This document shows, piece after piece, positions 11,026-20,887 of a stretch of 64,000 nucleotides of DNA (the first letter of the stretch is position 1; every line of letters starts with the position of its first letter). This DNA is from Diaporthe sp. PMI_573. Lineage: Eukaryota; Ascomycota; Sordariomycetes; Diaporthales; Diaporthaceae. The notes under the pieces are model-generated. The model worked only from the letters and a program-made list of their open reading frames with translations. It was not told the origin of the DNA and made no database searches. Made by a program: the position numbers and the translations under genes. Location: the NCBI GenBank assembly GCA_021399435.1, contig JAJTUP010000095.1, positions 1-64,000 of the forward strand. Reading direction: 5' to 3'.

Positions 11026-14000
11026 ATGGACCCTCCTAGACAGTCGCCAATCGGCATTCGGGAACGTGTCGTCGTGACTGCAGTCGAAGGCTGGCGAGAC
11101 GGCACATCCTCGGCCCCCGGAGACGCGGGCAAAAATGACGACTTGCTCCTGAAAACATCCGAAACAGTCCTGCAGATGGCGGGAATCGCTCGAATCAACG
11201 AGGTGAACGAGGAAGCAAGAGTCTTCTACAGCCACCTGGGATTCCATTGCGTCAGATTCCGAGACCATGTAAGGCGCGCAAGCCAGACCTCGTCTCGACT
11301 CAACGGGGAACTGGTCAACCAGGCTCTGCGCCACCTCAACTCTTTAGTTCCTGAAACCGGCCTCCAGGAACTGCAACCATACACCCAATCATACACCGTC
11401 ACATTGAAGTTTCGTCTCGGGGCGCTCAACCTTCACTGGAGCGAGATACGAAAGCAACACGACGATGCGAACCTTGAATTCATCAGACGATGGCTCAAGA
11501 ATGGAGCGTCCGAGAAGCACCGCAGCGAAGTGGACAAAGCGCTGGAAAGTTGTGCTGACGACCTCGACAAGCAACAGCCCGAGCACTCTTTCAAGAAATC
11601 CGCGGAGAAATTCGCATCCCCGGACATCGGCGAACCATCGTACGCCGTCTGGAAGACGGCCCAGTCAATCTTCGACGCGCTGTCGGATTGCAAGGGATGC
11701 TCCTGCCCGAGCCAACATGAGTTTGGAGCCAAGCTCGGATTGGGCACTTACCGGAAGCCCAAGGAGAAAATCGACAAGAAACCAGTCGTCAAATCCATTC
11801 GAAACCGCACTCGAAAGTCCCGCGGCGATGACGACGCAGCCGGGGAGCTTGATTTCGACATGTTTCTCTCCATGGAACAAGATTGGCACGAAGTTCACGT
11901 CCAAACTGTCAAAGAGAGAGTTCGGTTCGCTAAAGCTGGTGAAGTAGTGCCGCCTCGTGGAGACAACGCTGCCGACGGATCTACGAAGCTGGAGGAACTC
12001 TGCAGACCAATTGCTAAGACGAAAATGAAGGCCTTGCAGCGCCTCGTGTTGAAGCTCACCAGCGGCCAACTCTTCGAGATGGGATTTGAGAAGAGCAATT
12101 TCCGAATCGACAAGACCGCCGAGCCTATTTCTCTGTCTCGATGTTTTGAAGAGCGGCAGGAATTCTTCACAGAGAAGACGAAGCGCATCCTTTCGCTCAT
12201 TATCGGCTACACGGTTCTCCACCTGAACGGCACTTCGTGGCTTCAGCCAGGGTGGGGTTCTGCAAACATCAAATTCTTTCAAACAACCTCTTGCAAGACT
12301 CCTTTGCGACCATTTATCCAAACCCAGCTGCCCAAGGCCAGTCCTACCAGCGCAACTCCCGATTTTCAACTCGTTGTGAACGGTGGGGATGGCGATGACG
12401 ACTGCTCGGACGAGCTAGATTCAGGACATCGGTGTCCCGCACTGGTTGCCTTGGCAGTGGTCCTGATGGAGGTGTACTTTGTCAAGCCATTCAAAAAGCT
12501 GGCTGAGATGCATGATATCCCGCTGATCAAGGACAGCGGCAGCATCACACTCATCGACGTCGATCAGGTGTTCAATGGGGACGAGGAAATTGAGAAGGAG
12601 GGATGGCGATCCCAGATCCCCGAGGACTCTCCTCTGCTCACTGCTATAGATAACTCCTTGGATGGCGAGCTCTGGGAAGACGACGAAGGCGCGGCCCTCG
12701 ACAGTGGAACGCTCAGGTCGCGGATTTATCAACACGTTGTTCGGCCCCTGGAGATTCACCTGACTCACGGCTTCAGCCAGATTCCTCTGGACGGCGTCGA
12801 CAAGTATGCAAGGGGTCTGGATTTTGGGAAGTGGGGTCAGATCATAACCAGCCATGAACCAGATGGCTACGCGACTACGGTGCATCCGGGGATGGTTACA
12901 CCTACACGCACCCCGTCACCCGCGCTTATGTTGCTTCCTCCAAGCCAAGTCGGAGTCCATCCGATTAAGCCAGACTTCTGGAAACATACCCAATATTCGC
13001 AGTTCCATTCTTTGGTCTCATTTCCGGCACAGGATCTGGACTCCATGTCGAATCCTGAGGTCGATTACAAGGCATCTCAGTTCTTTGATGGTGAAATGGG
13101 CGACGGGGAGTATTCTGTCGCTGAGTAAGTCTCAATCGCAGCACTATGAGCTCCCTGTCATAGCCTACATTGTTTATGAATGAGATATTCCTGCTGACTT
13201 CCCCTTCTTCAGAACCAAGAGATACCTGACATGGAGAGCAGAATATGAAAAAGTCTATGAGAAGTTCATCAAGAAACACCTGCCGGACCCTCTATCACAA
13301 CCCGTGAAAATTGCGATTCTGGACACAGGTATCGATCAAGCTCACTACGCCTTCGAAGCTCGTGAGGAGAACCTCAAAGGAAAGCGCAACTGCTACAACG
13401 AGTCCAAGAAGAACGTTCCAGATCTAAATGGACATGGCACTTTCGCTGCGAGCCTGATACTCGACTATGCTCCAGACGCAGAGCTCTACGTCGTCAAAAT
13501 TGCGGACGAGAACGCGAGACCCGACGGCAAGATCGTTGCGAATGTAAGCAGCTGGACTGGCATTGCTTCCCTACGCAACATTCAGGAACTGACACACGCA
13601 GGCGATCAACCACGCAGTCGACAAATGGGATGTGGATATCATTTCGATGTCGTTTGGGTGGCCCTCCTCTGATTTTGAAGGCTACGACGCCCTCGAAGTT
13701 GCTATCGACAAAGCATACGGCAATAAAGTCCTCATGTTCGCCGCCGCCGCTAATAGCGGTGGCCGACTTGGCCGAGCGTATCCTGCCAGCAGCTCGCATA
13801 TCATCTGTGTCCATTCGAGCAACACGTATGGGGCTGCATCGGACTTCAGCCCGACCGCCGAGCCCAACGCCATTAACATTGCGACGGTCGGCGAGTCGGT
13901 CCAGTCGGCGTGGCCGATGCTGCTCTGTCGCGACAAGTCGAACCCAAAGTGTGTCGAGTCCCGGTCCGGAACGTCGTATGCGACGCCCATTATTGCGGGA

Positions 14001-14234
14001 ATCACGGCGTTCCTGCTGCAGTATGCGCGACTACATCTACCGGAGAGTGCGGCGCTGGCGCTGAAGCGGAAGGAGAGGATGGAGGCTTTGCTGAGGAGAT
14101 GTGCCGAGCGGGGGCCCAATTACAAGCCGAGGGACGGATATTTCTACGTTGAGCTGAGTTTGAGTGGCCATAATCTGTTTGGAGAGGAGTTGGAGTGGGT
14201 CAATCATGAAATTTTGAAGGCATTGAAGGTATAG
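11026..14234 (+). CDS. Subtilisin-like S8 serine protease with long fungal N-terminal region (1020 aa, 3 exons)
   Basis: Predicted intracellular serine protease. Exons 11026-13124, 13213-13543 and 13602-14234 join in frame across introns of 88 bp (GTAAGT...CTTCAG) and 58 bp (GTAAGC...CGCAG). The S8 domain fills about residues 725-1000 with all three catalytic motifs: D737 in ILDTGID, H774 in NGHGT, S935 in SGTSYATP. There is no signal peptide or propeptide, unlike secreted fungal subtilisins. The first 700 residues are helical and include a segment around 467-490 (CPALVALAVVLMEVY) typical of a fungal domain (DUF7580-like) found in NLR-like and kinase-like proteins. The layout matches NLR-associated proteases such as Podospora HET-Q2. 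The gene ends 113 bp from the convergent gasdermin-like gene, its likely substrate (inference). Confidence 0.9.
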
Positions 14235-14347
14235 CGAGCGTATTTTGGATACATGTATTTTAGCGCAATGCCACGAGACCAGGTAATGAAACCTTTCGTC
14301 CCTGTCACAACCCACGAAGCAACGGACTTCATCCTTCTGATTGCGTG

Positions 14348-15341
14348 TCAGTCATCAGAGTCTTCCTCCCTTGGAATCGCGCAGACCACCACATCTTCGT
14401 CATCCATCAGCTCCTCCGTGTCAAACCCTTCACCCTCCGCATCCGGGTCTTCGACCTTCAGGACAGACAGTTCCGGGGCCTTGACTTGCTCCTCCTCGTT
14501 GCCGAGCATAGCTCCCTTGCGATACTCCTCCTCGCTCACCACCTGCCCCGTCGCCTTACCCACAAAGACCTTGCTCACGCGAAACGCAAACACAAAGTCG
14601 TCACCGCCCTCCCATTTTGTGGTGGCCTTGTTTCCCACCTTGCCCTCCATACCCGGACCGCCCCCAATGGGTACGGTGCCGCCGCTCCAGACTGTGCCGT
14701 CGACTTCAACGGCGAGAGTGCCACCGACGGTGCGGGACTTGAGCGTGCTGGCCTCGACGCCGGTGACGACTTTGAGGCCGGTGATGATGTAGACTGGCTT
14801 GCGGTAGCCGGAGATTTGGAGGAAGCGGCGGACGTCGTCGGCTTCGATACACTTCTCGAGATAGGACGGTGTTGGGAAGAATTGCGTGGTCTCGATGGTC
14901 TTGAAGGAGAATATCTCCTCATCACTGGTATTTTCAATGAGATATGATTAGTTTCCACTCGAATAGCGCTGAGAGATACCGGGCAACTCGGGCTTGAAAG
15001 AGAGCGCATTAAGTCGTAGGCTACGTTCTTGATGGATGGTGTGGGGTGCTCGCAAGGCTCGCCTACCGATTGTCCACTTCGGCGCCGACATCGACACCAA
15101 ACCCAAGAACGCTGAGGAACTTGGTCAAGATGGAGAACTTTCCGCTCCGCAACTTCTCTTTGGTGTATTGGACGCTCATCTTTTTCGTCGAAAAGATGCC
15201 AGAGCCCTCCGGCGACGGAGTGCAATGGAGGGGTCGTTCGGGCTTTTTGACCGACGTGATGACATTACCCAGCTTGATGGGCCCGCCTGGGGGATAATCC
15301 CACGTCGGCGCATAGAAGAAGAAGTATTGGCGATTGGCCAT
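14348..15341 (-). CDS. Putative fungal gasdermin-like protein (283 aa, 2 exons)
   Basis: Exon 15341-15067, a 142-bp intron (donor GTAGGC, acceptor ACCAG) and exon 14924-14348 give an in-frame 283-aa protein, close to the length known for fungal gasdermins (roughly 250-280 aa). The N-terminus (PTWDYPPGGPIKLGNVITS) fits what I remember of this fungal family. The core alternates strands as in a gasdermin N-domain: YIITGLKVVTGVEA, then DDFVFAFRVSKVFV near the end of the core. The last 60 or so residues form a strongly acidic tail (PDAEGEGFDTEELMDDED), a possible inhibitory end removed by proteolysis. In characterised pairs, cleavage by a neighbouring protease frees a membrane pore that kills the cell. 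The adjacent S8 gene supports this reading. An upstream in-frame ATG exists at 15452. The family call is from memory and structure-like pattern, not a search. Confidence 0.6.
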
Positions 15342-16228
15342 GACTGCTGTCGTGTCTCTATCTTGGGCGATTCGGAGGAGAGTTGAGACTGTCTGCTCTA
15401 ATAGAGCTGGGAGCGTTGGGCAACCACTTCTGAATGGAATAGCGTTAGGCATCCATCAAGTGCAATGATTCGCAGCTATATTCTCAAGAAGCATATAAGG
15501 ATTAAGGGAAAGCTGGTTAAAGCGGCCAACATGGAGAAGTGAAGGTCTTGAGTCGGGAGGCACCATTGGGAGGGACCCTCGTTGATCCGAAGAGGAGCAG
15601 GTTTGATCGGATAGGTACGGTACGATTAGAACAGCAAGCAATCTTTGCTGGTTAATTATCAGTGGGTGCTTTTGTCACCTTAGTGTACAACGTACTGTAG
15701 ATTATGTTCTGAACTAGCTCATGCTTCAAAGGGCAAGATTTGGCGCTATTGCGATTGAGCCGTTGATGGAAAACGGGTGTCAGTAGTGGCGTCATCTGCG
15801 ACTTAACACAACACACTTGCGGATTTCGGCAAAACATATATCCGGGTCACGAGGGCAGGTACCCGGTGAGGTACAAGAGTGTAAACATAATTTAAAATGT
15901 AAAATTAGTGCAACGGGTGAACTCAGCTTCGAAATCTTAGTCCGGCGTGCTTTCCCGGAGTTCGTTGATGTATCTTAGAAACGTATCGGCCTGTGAAACA
16001 TTGTTGAAAGCAAGCAAGAAGCCCATGATATCTACACAAAAAGATGAATCCAGCTAATTTTGGGGGGGAGGCGCTTTCAAGGTTGATATTAGTAAGCTGT
16101 GGCTTCCTTATCTAATCTATCTCATCATGTTGCCTAACCCATACTTTATAAATGTACCGCAACCACTATTGTGATGTAAACAGTGCCTACATTAGTAGGA
16201 AAATACTGTGTGGGGCACGCTTAGAAAC
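15342..16228. other. No gene recognised
   Basis: Probable promoter and upstream region of the gasdermin-like gene, then AT-rich sequence with only short open frames. Confidence 0.4.
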
Positions 16229-16621
16229 TCAATGGGTGTTGGAAAAGAGGAAGCTGTTTATGCTCCAAACTGTAGTGATAACGCTTTCGAGCGTGGTTCC
16301 GATATATTGCACCATAGTTTTTCGGTAAAACTGCTGAATTTGGTATTGATGGATAGTGAGAACCACCCTGCTCGAGTCGATGGCGTTACCGGTTACTCTC
16401 GTCGTGACGGAACCGAGCATCCCAGTTGTTGTTGTACCAAGGATGAAGCCGACCGTCCCAACCGGCATCAGTGTGGCGATGGTAGGGGCAGCGATGACTG
16501 CAATTGCCCCGCCAAACACAGATGAAATAATGATGCATGGCCAATTTCGTCGTTTTTGGACAGAATTCGACTGTCCGCCTGTCGTAGCAACATCTGCGGA
16601 TGTACTTGAGTCCATGTGCAT
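16229..16621 (-). CDS. Small hydrophobic membrane protein (130 aa), unknown
   Basis: A single open frame from ATG 16621 encodes a polar N-terminus (Ser/Thr-rich, residues 1-24), a basic KRR, then two hydrophobic Gly/Ala/Thr-rich segments at about 28-51 and 53-73, and a C-terminal part with several Tyr/Phe. It probably inserts as a hairpin in a membrane. The Gly-rich hydrophobic stretch is faintly reminiscent of ISG12/IFI6-type proteins but lacks the usual signature, so I give no family. An in-frame ATG also lies two codons downstream. Confidence 0.35.
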   Translation of the reverse strand: MHMDSSTSADVATTGGQSNSVQKRRNWPCIIISSVFGGAIAVIAAPTIATLMPVGTVGFILGTTTTGMLGSVTTRVTGNAIDSSRVVLTIHQYQIQQFYRKTMVQYIGTTLESVITTVWSINSFLFSNTH

Positions 16622-16914
16622 TCAATGAAGAATTCTGAATAGGGTGAGATGAGTAGATAGGAAAAGGATATGGTCAGAAGTTGTTCCATAAAACCGAACC
16701 TGCTATATGCAGCAGAGGCGGTAGAATCTCTGTAGGCCAATCAGATGACAGGTTCTCGGTCGCCACTAAGTTACTGTAGGCCTCTTTTCTCGACAGGATT
16801 TCTAGATCACCCTTGCATCGCTTTCCAGTCGTGATCTTGCCCACTCTTCCCTATGGAAAAGCGCATACCGTGATATTGCCCCATAAATCATACTTATACT
16901 GTACTGTATATTGT

Positions 16915-18111
16915 CTACTCTTCCAATATTTGTTCACACTTATCCACCATGCTAACCCACTGGTGCGCAATCCCACGCGGAATCTTGTTTGCGACAAAGA
17001 ATTTGGTTTCTTCCTCCTGTGCCTCAAAAAGTCGGTCCAAAGAAAGGCGCGCTCGAAGTGTAAGGTTGGCGATTGCGTGGAACTCCGTCTTCCAATTTGG
17101 GTCATCGACCTGGCTACAATGCCAATCACGATAACGTTCTATGGCTTTGTCCCGGTGCCCAGCGATTTTTAGCTTCTTGGGCGGAGGCACACCTTCGGTG
17201 CCAGGCATAACATTGGTGATGTGGATCTGGGGGCCGTCGTTCTGCTTCCTCTTGCTTGGTGGGCTCATGATTTCGTTCTGAAGATGTTTCGGGACATCAC
17301 TATGCTCTTTGATCCTCCCCCCCTTTTCAGCATACTCAACTATCCTGGTCAAAATCCTGGTCGGCAACGGATAACGGACTCCGGTGGGTTGGTGACGGAA
17401 GCAATATGGTCCGATGTCGCAACCTGCTCCCGGGCACTCAAATATATCATATACTTGTTCCCAGATTGGCGGTTCGTCTGTCGCATCCTGGTCATTGTGG
17501 ATAGCAGCTCGCTCATTGAGCTGAGTATTTGTAGCATTGTGCCCACGGCGACCCGTTCTCGCAGGTACAAGCTGGCTGGTTTCCTTAAGGATGAAAGCGA
17601 CCTGAACAGTCAGCTTGCCCCCACTGCGGACCAGGTCGGACCAGCTATCGATTTGCCCGTCCACCTCGCTCCAGTCAACGTCAGGCCAATCAGCTCGGAA
17701 TGGTATATCTTTGACCCCTCGTGTGGTAATGGAAACCGTAATCTGGGTCTCGTCCGGCTCGTGGGTCTCGGTCAGCTTCTTCTCTTTGACAATGCCGTGG
17801 ATTTTGGACTTGAGATTGTTGTCCCAGAAGTCACTAGGGTAACAATCAATGTTCTGCACTGCGCTCTGTGTAAGCTTATGTACTTTGGATTTCCTCGTGC
17901 ACAGCGACCATTTAATGGTATATGGTTGACAGTGGACTAGAGCTTGAGCTGCCAACCGGCCATGGCGGTCTACATTTGTTACCACAGGCAGACTCTGTCG
18001 CCGCTGGCTGGAAGTAGGGTCAACGAAGTCGTCTGGCAATACAGGCGTTGAGTAGTCGAGATCTTGGTCATCATACAGCCACTGGCTAATATCATGAGCC
18101 TGTTCAGTCAT
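16915..18111 (-). CDS. Conserved-looking fungal hypothetical protein (398 aa)
   Basis: A long single-exon frame starts at ATG 18111 with an acidic N-terminus. The centre holds a Cys/His cluster (ECPGAGCDIGPYCFRHQ, about residues 226-242) that could bind zinc, followed by a basic stretch with a likely nuclear signal (PPSKRKQ; PPPKKLK). The C-terminal 90 residues are helical and rich in Arg, Trp and Leu. This layout (Cys cluster, basic proline-rich linker, helical tail) is familiar to me from fungal hypothetical proteins in repeat-rich regions, but I cannot name a function. Uninterrupted length and codon regularity support it being a real gene. The LINE begins about 0.5 kb beyond its 5' side. 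Confidence 0.6.
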   Translation of the reverse strand: MTEQAHDISQWLYDDQDLDYSTPVLPDDFVDPTSSQRRQSLPVVTNVDRHGRLAAQALVHCQPYTIKWSLCTRKSKVHKLTQSAVQNIDCYPSDFWDNNLKSKIHGIVKEKKLTETHEPDETQITVSITTRGVKDIPFRADWPDVDWSEVDGQIDSWSDLVRSGGKLTVQVAFILKETSQLVPARTGRRGHNATNTQLNERAAIHNDQDATDEPPIWEQVYDIFECPGAGCDIGPYCFRHQPTGVRYPLPTRILTRIVEYAEKGGRIKEHSDVPKHLQNEIMSPPSKRKQNDGPQIHITNVMPGTEGVPPPKKLKIAGHRDKAIERYRDWHCSQVDDPNWKTEFHAIANLTLRARLSLDRLFEAQEEETKFFVANKIPRGIAHQWVSMVDKCEQILEE

Positions 18112-18619
18112 ACTGGCGTCGGACTAACTCGACGAGGTAGCAAGTGGCAAAGACAAATTGTGGGCGCAGGCCGTGTCACCAATGCTAGAGGAGAAGCAGT
18201 CCGACCAGTCCAATAGCTGGTTCTGCAGGCTTCCATGTCCTTCCATGGCAAGAGCGTAGCGGGACTAGGTATTTTGACGGGGGAATGACTCACCTAAAGT
18301 CATAATGATACGTGGCCTCAAATCACATGGCATTAGCTTAGGTAATACCGCGAGTATTATGAAAGAAGCTCTAGGTGGCACTGTCAGAAAGGAGAAAAGA
18401 AACGAAACATGGGCAGAAAACAGCTCGCCATATGAGAGGACTACTCAAGCTCTTTATATCCCAGTTTTGATCAGCTTTGAGTTGTATGAAGTAGGCGTTT
18501 GCAAATGGCAAGGTCGATCTGTCTGCAAGCAGGTGGTACCTTTATGCGGGCGTGCGGACCAGGATTGCATACTGTGCGCACAGCCACGCTTAGTCCCAAA
18601 TAAGTTAGCAATTTATTTT
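18112..18619. other. Spacer between hypothetical gene and LINE
   Basis: It contains the upstream region of the minus-strand gene at 16915-18111 and non-LINE sequence reading in frame into the reverse-transcriptase fragment. The 5' boundary of the LINE homology lies somewhere near 18600-18660. Confidence 0.4.
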
Positions 18620-20512
18620 TACAATCACAACAAGCGGACACTCGTTTCGGCCGACCCTGCATCATTCTGCTTGGAGCGTACAGCAACGATCCAGGTTAAC
18701 GGGCAGTCCTCTAAGGTTCAGAGCTTACCGCAGGCTGGTCTACCACAGAGCTCTCCCCTGTCTCCGATTCTATTCCTCTTCTTCAACGCGGACCTAGTGC
18801 AACGACGAATCGATAGTTATGGGGGTGCGATAGCCTTCATTGACGACTTCAACGCGTGGGTCACGGGACCCACGGCACGGAGCAACCGGGAAGGCATCGA
18901 CGCCATTATCAAGAACGCCTTGGATTGGGAGAGAAGGAGCGGTGCAACATTCGAGGCTGATAAGACAGCAATCATACACTTCACTCGCAATTTACACAAG
19001 ACGGACGCGCTACCTTTCATCGTCAAGGGACAGACTGTCGAACCTCAGGACCATGTCAAAATCCTTGGAGTGGTTATGGATGCGAAGCTGAAGTTTAAAC
19101 AACACATTTCGAGGGCTGCGTCCAAGGGCTTGGAGGCAGCAATGGAACTGCGGAGACTCCGAGGCCTGTCCCCATCCACGGCGCGGCAGCTGTTTACATG
19201 CACAGTCGCCCCGGTGGTGGACTACGCCTCCAGTGTATGGATGCACGCATACAAGGACAAACTCGTGGGACCCATCAACAGGGTCCAGAGAATGGCGGCG
19301 CAAGCGATCGTGGGGACCTTCCTCACAGTGGCAACGAGTGTAGCAGAAGCGGAGGCTCACATCGCCAGCGCACGAGACCGGTTCTGGAGACGGGCCATCA
19401 AGCTGTGGACCGACATTCACACCCTGCCAGATACCAATCCACTACGCAGAAACACGTGTCGAATGCGGAAGTTCAGAAAACGACACCGCTCGCCGCTATA
19501 CCAGGTGGCAGACGCACTGAAAGGCATAGCAATGGAGAAGTTAGAAATCATCAACCCGTTCACGCTATCGCCATGGGAGGAACGCATACAGACCATTACT
19601 GAGGACTTGACAGCGACGCAGTCAGCGGACAACTACGATGTGCGCATCGCCGTAAGCAGCTCAGCACGAAACGGCGTGGTGGGAATTGGGGGAGCTGTCT
19701 CGCTACCCGCGTCCGTCTGTGGTAGCCCAAGGCTTGGGACCTTTTCCTCTACGCTCGGCGCAAGATCGGAACAGAACCCACACTCCGGAGAGCTGGCAGC
19801 GACGGAACGCGCTTTGAGCACGCTACCAATGCTTAGGTCTAGCAGTATCGTGCTATCAACGAACAACAAAGCGGCCGTTCTCACCCTTCGGCAACCTCGA
19901 CAGCAGTCTGGCCAACAGCATACCCGCCACATCTATGAGGCTGTCGGAGAAATGCGCAAACGCGGAAACATAGTGACAATACGATGGCTCCCTGCGAGCG
20001 AAGGAGACAAGCTCCTAAAAATTGCCAAGGAAAACGCCAGAGAGGCCACTCATCCCGGTGCCACTCCAGAAGCAGAAACGCCTAGGATGCGGTCGACTAC
20101 TCTCAACGTAGCTCGTTCCAAGACAGGTGCCAGCAAGAACTTGCCAGAAAAGGTTGGAAGTCACTCTAAGAGAGTCGACACAGCACTGCCAGGCAAACAC
20201 ACAACGCAACTCTATGACCGTCTAACATGGAAGGAAGCCACTGTGCTTGCTCAACTCAGAACAGGCATGGCAAGACTCAACGCTTACCTCCACCGAATCG
20301 GGGTAGCCCCGTCAGAGCAGTGCGCATGTGGACAAGCAGCAGAGACAGTAAAACACTTCCTCTTCCGATGTAGAAAATGGACGGCGTACCGGATGGAGAT
20401 GCTCCGGTGTACAAACTCTTGTCTTCCGTCAACAACGGAAGGCCTACAAGATACGTACTTGGCAGGCAAGCACAGCCAGCCCTTGTCTGGCCCCTACATG
20501 TCACAATACTAG
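18305..20512 (+). pseudogene. LINE reverse transcriptase/RNase H ORF fragment
   Basis: A 735-codon open frame of which roughly codons 110-735 are LINE-derived. Visible motifs: GLPQSSPLSPILF (RT block 4), AIAFIDDFNAWV (RT catalytic Asp pair), KILGVVMD, YASSVWMHA, an RNase H-like region with GELAATERAL, and a C-terminal Cys/His motif (CACGQAAETVKHFLFRC). In the RNase H start the expected acidic residue is replaced (IAVSSSARNG where TDGS or DAS is usual), so RNase H is probably dead. The frame is intact for over 600 codons, suggesting the copy is not very old. The last residues diverge from a normal LINE tail. Translation by itself is unlikely, since no promoter or start belongs to the element. 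Confidence 0.8.
18620..20512 (+). mobile_element. 5'-truncated LINE (Tad/I-like), RT plus RNase H
   Basis: Non-LTR retrotransposon fragment. The retained part starts inside the reverse transcriptase just before the PQ-SPLSPIL block and runs through the catalytic FIDD motif, the thumb, an RNase H-like domain and a CCHC-like end. The missing 5' part (gag-like ORF, endonuclease, RT N-terminus) fits the usual 5' truncation of LINE insertions. No poly-A tail or target duplication is evident at the 3' side. A 140-bp piece of the same RT recurs at 34039-34178 on the other strand. Confidence 0.85.
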
Positions 20513-20687
20513 CAATGGTTGCCTAATTGGAGGCCTCACAGCAAAGGAGGCCGGAAACGCGCCGAAGTCGATACATTGTACAAACGCGAGCATCTACTTG
20601 AATTGCCAGCCCCATGTCTTGAAAATACCCAACACTTAGTCGCCCGTCACTTCCTCTTATCCTCATATATTTTATTGATTCATACCA

Positions 20688-20887
20688 TGTCCAATACTCC
20701 ATCTGCACATGGCAGCGTTACGTTGCTAACTCTTCTCTTGCCCTTTCTTTGGGCTGTTATCTGCATGGCTGCACTTGTGGCGCTGATCGAGATTTCTCGA
20801 CACTGCTACATTCGATTCAGATCATATTGTGCGTCAGCTGCCACTCCTCCATCTCCTTGCACTGGCATTGTAAACACCAACAAGTAA
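20688..20887 (+). CDS. Short ORF with one transmembrane segment (65 aa)
   Basis: ATG at 20688 opens a short frame with a strong hydrophobic helix (LLTLLLPFLWAVICMAALVA) flanked by a basic segment. It lies just beyond the LINE end. No family recognised; it may be chance. Confidence 0.2.

Noticed and set aside
11665..12369. Minus-strand frame of 234 codons
   Set aside because: Shadow of the protease gene's first exon; no motif, and the plus strand has the conserved domains and splice sites.
14253..14947. Two plus-strand frames over the gasdermin-like gene
   Set aside because: Low-complexity Ser/Thr or mixed composition; the minus strand gives a two-exon gene with a clean intron and a family-like pattern.
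16229..16621. ISG12/IFI6-like membrane protein
   Set aside because: Only a general Gly/Ala-rich hydrophobic pattern is shared; the conserved motif and spacing are not present.
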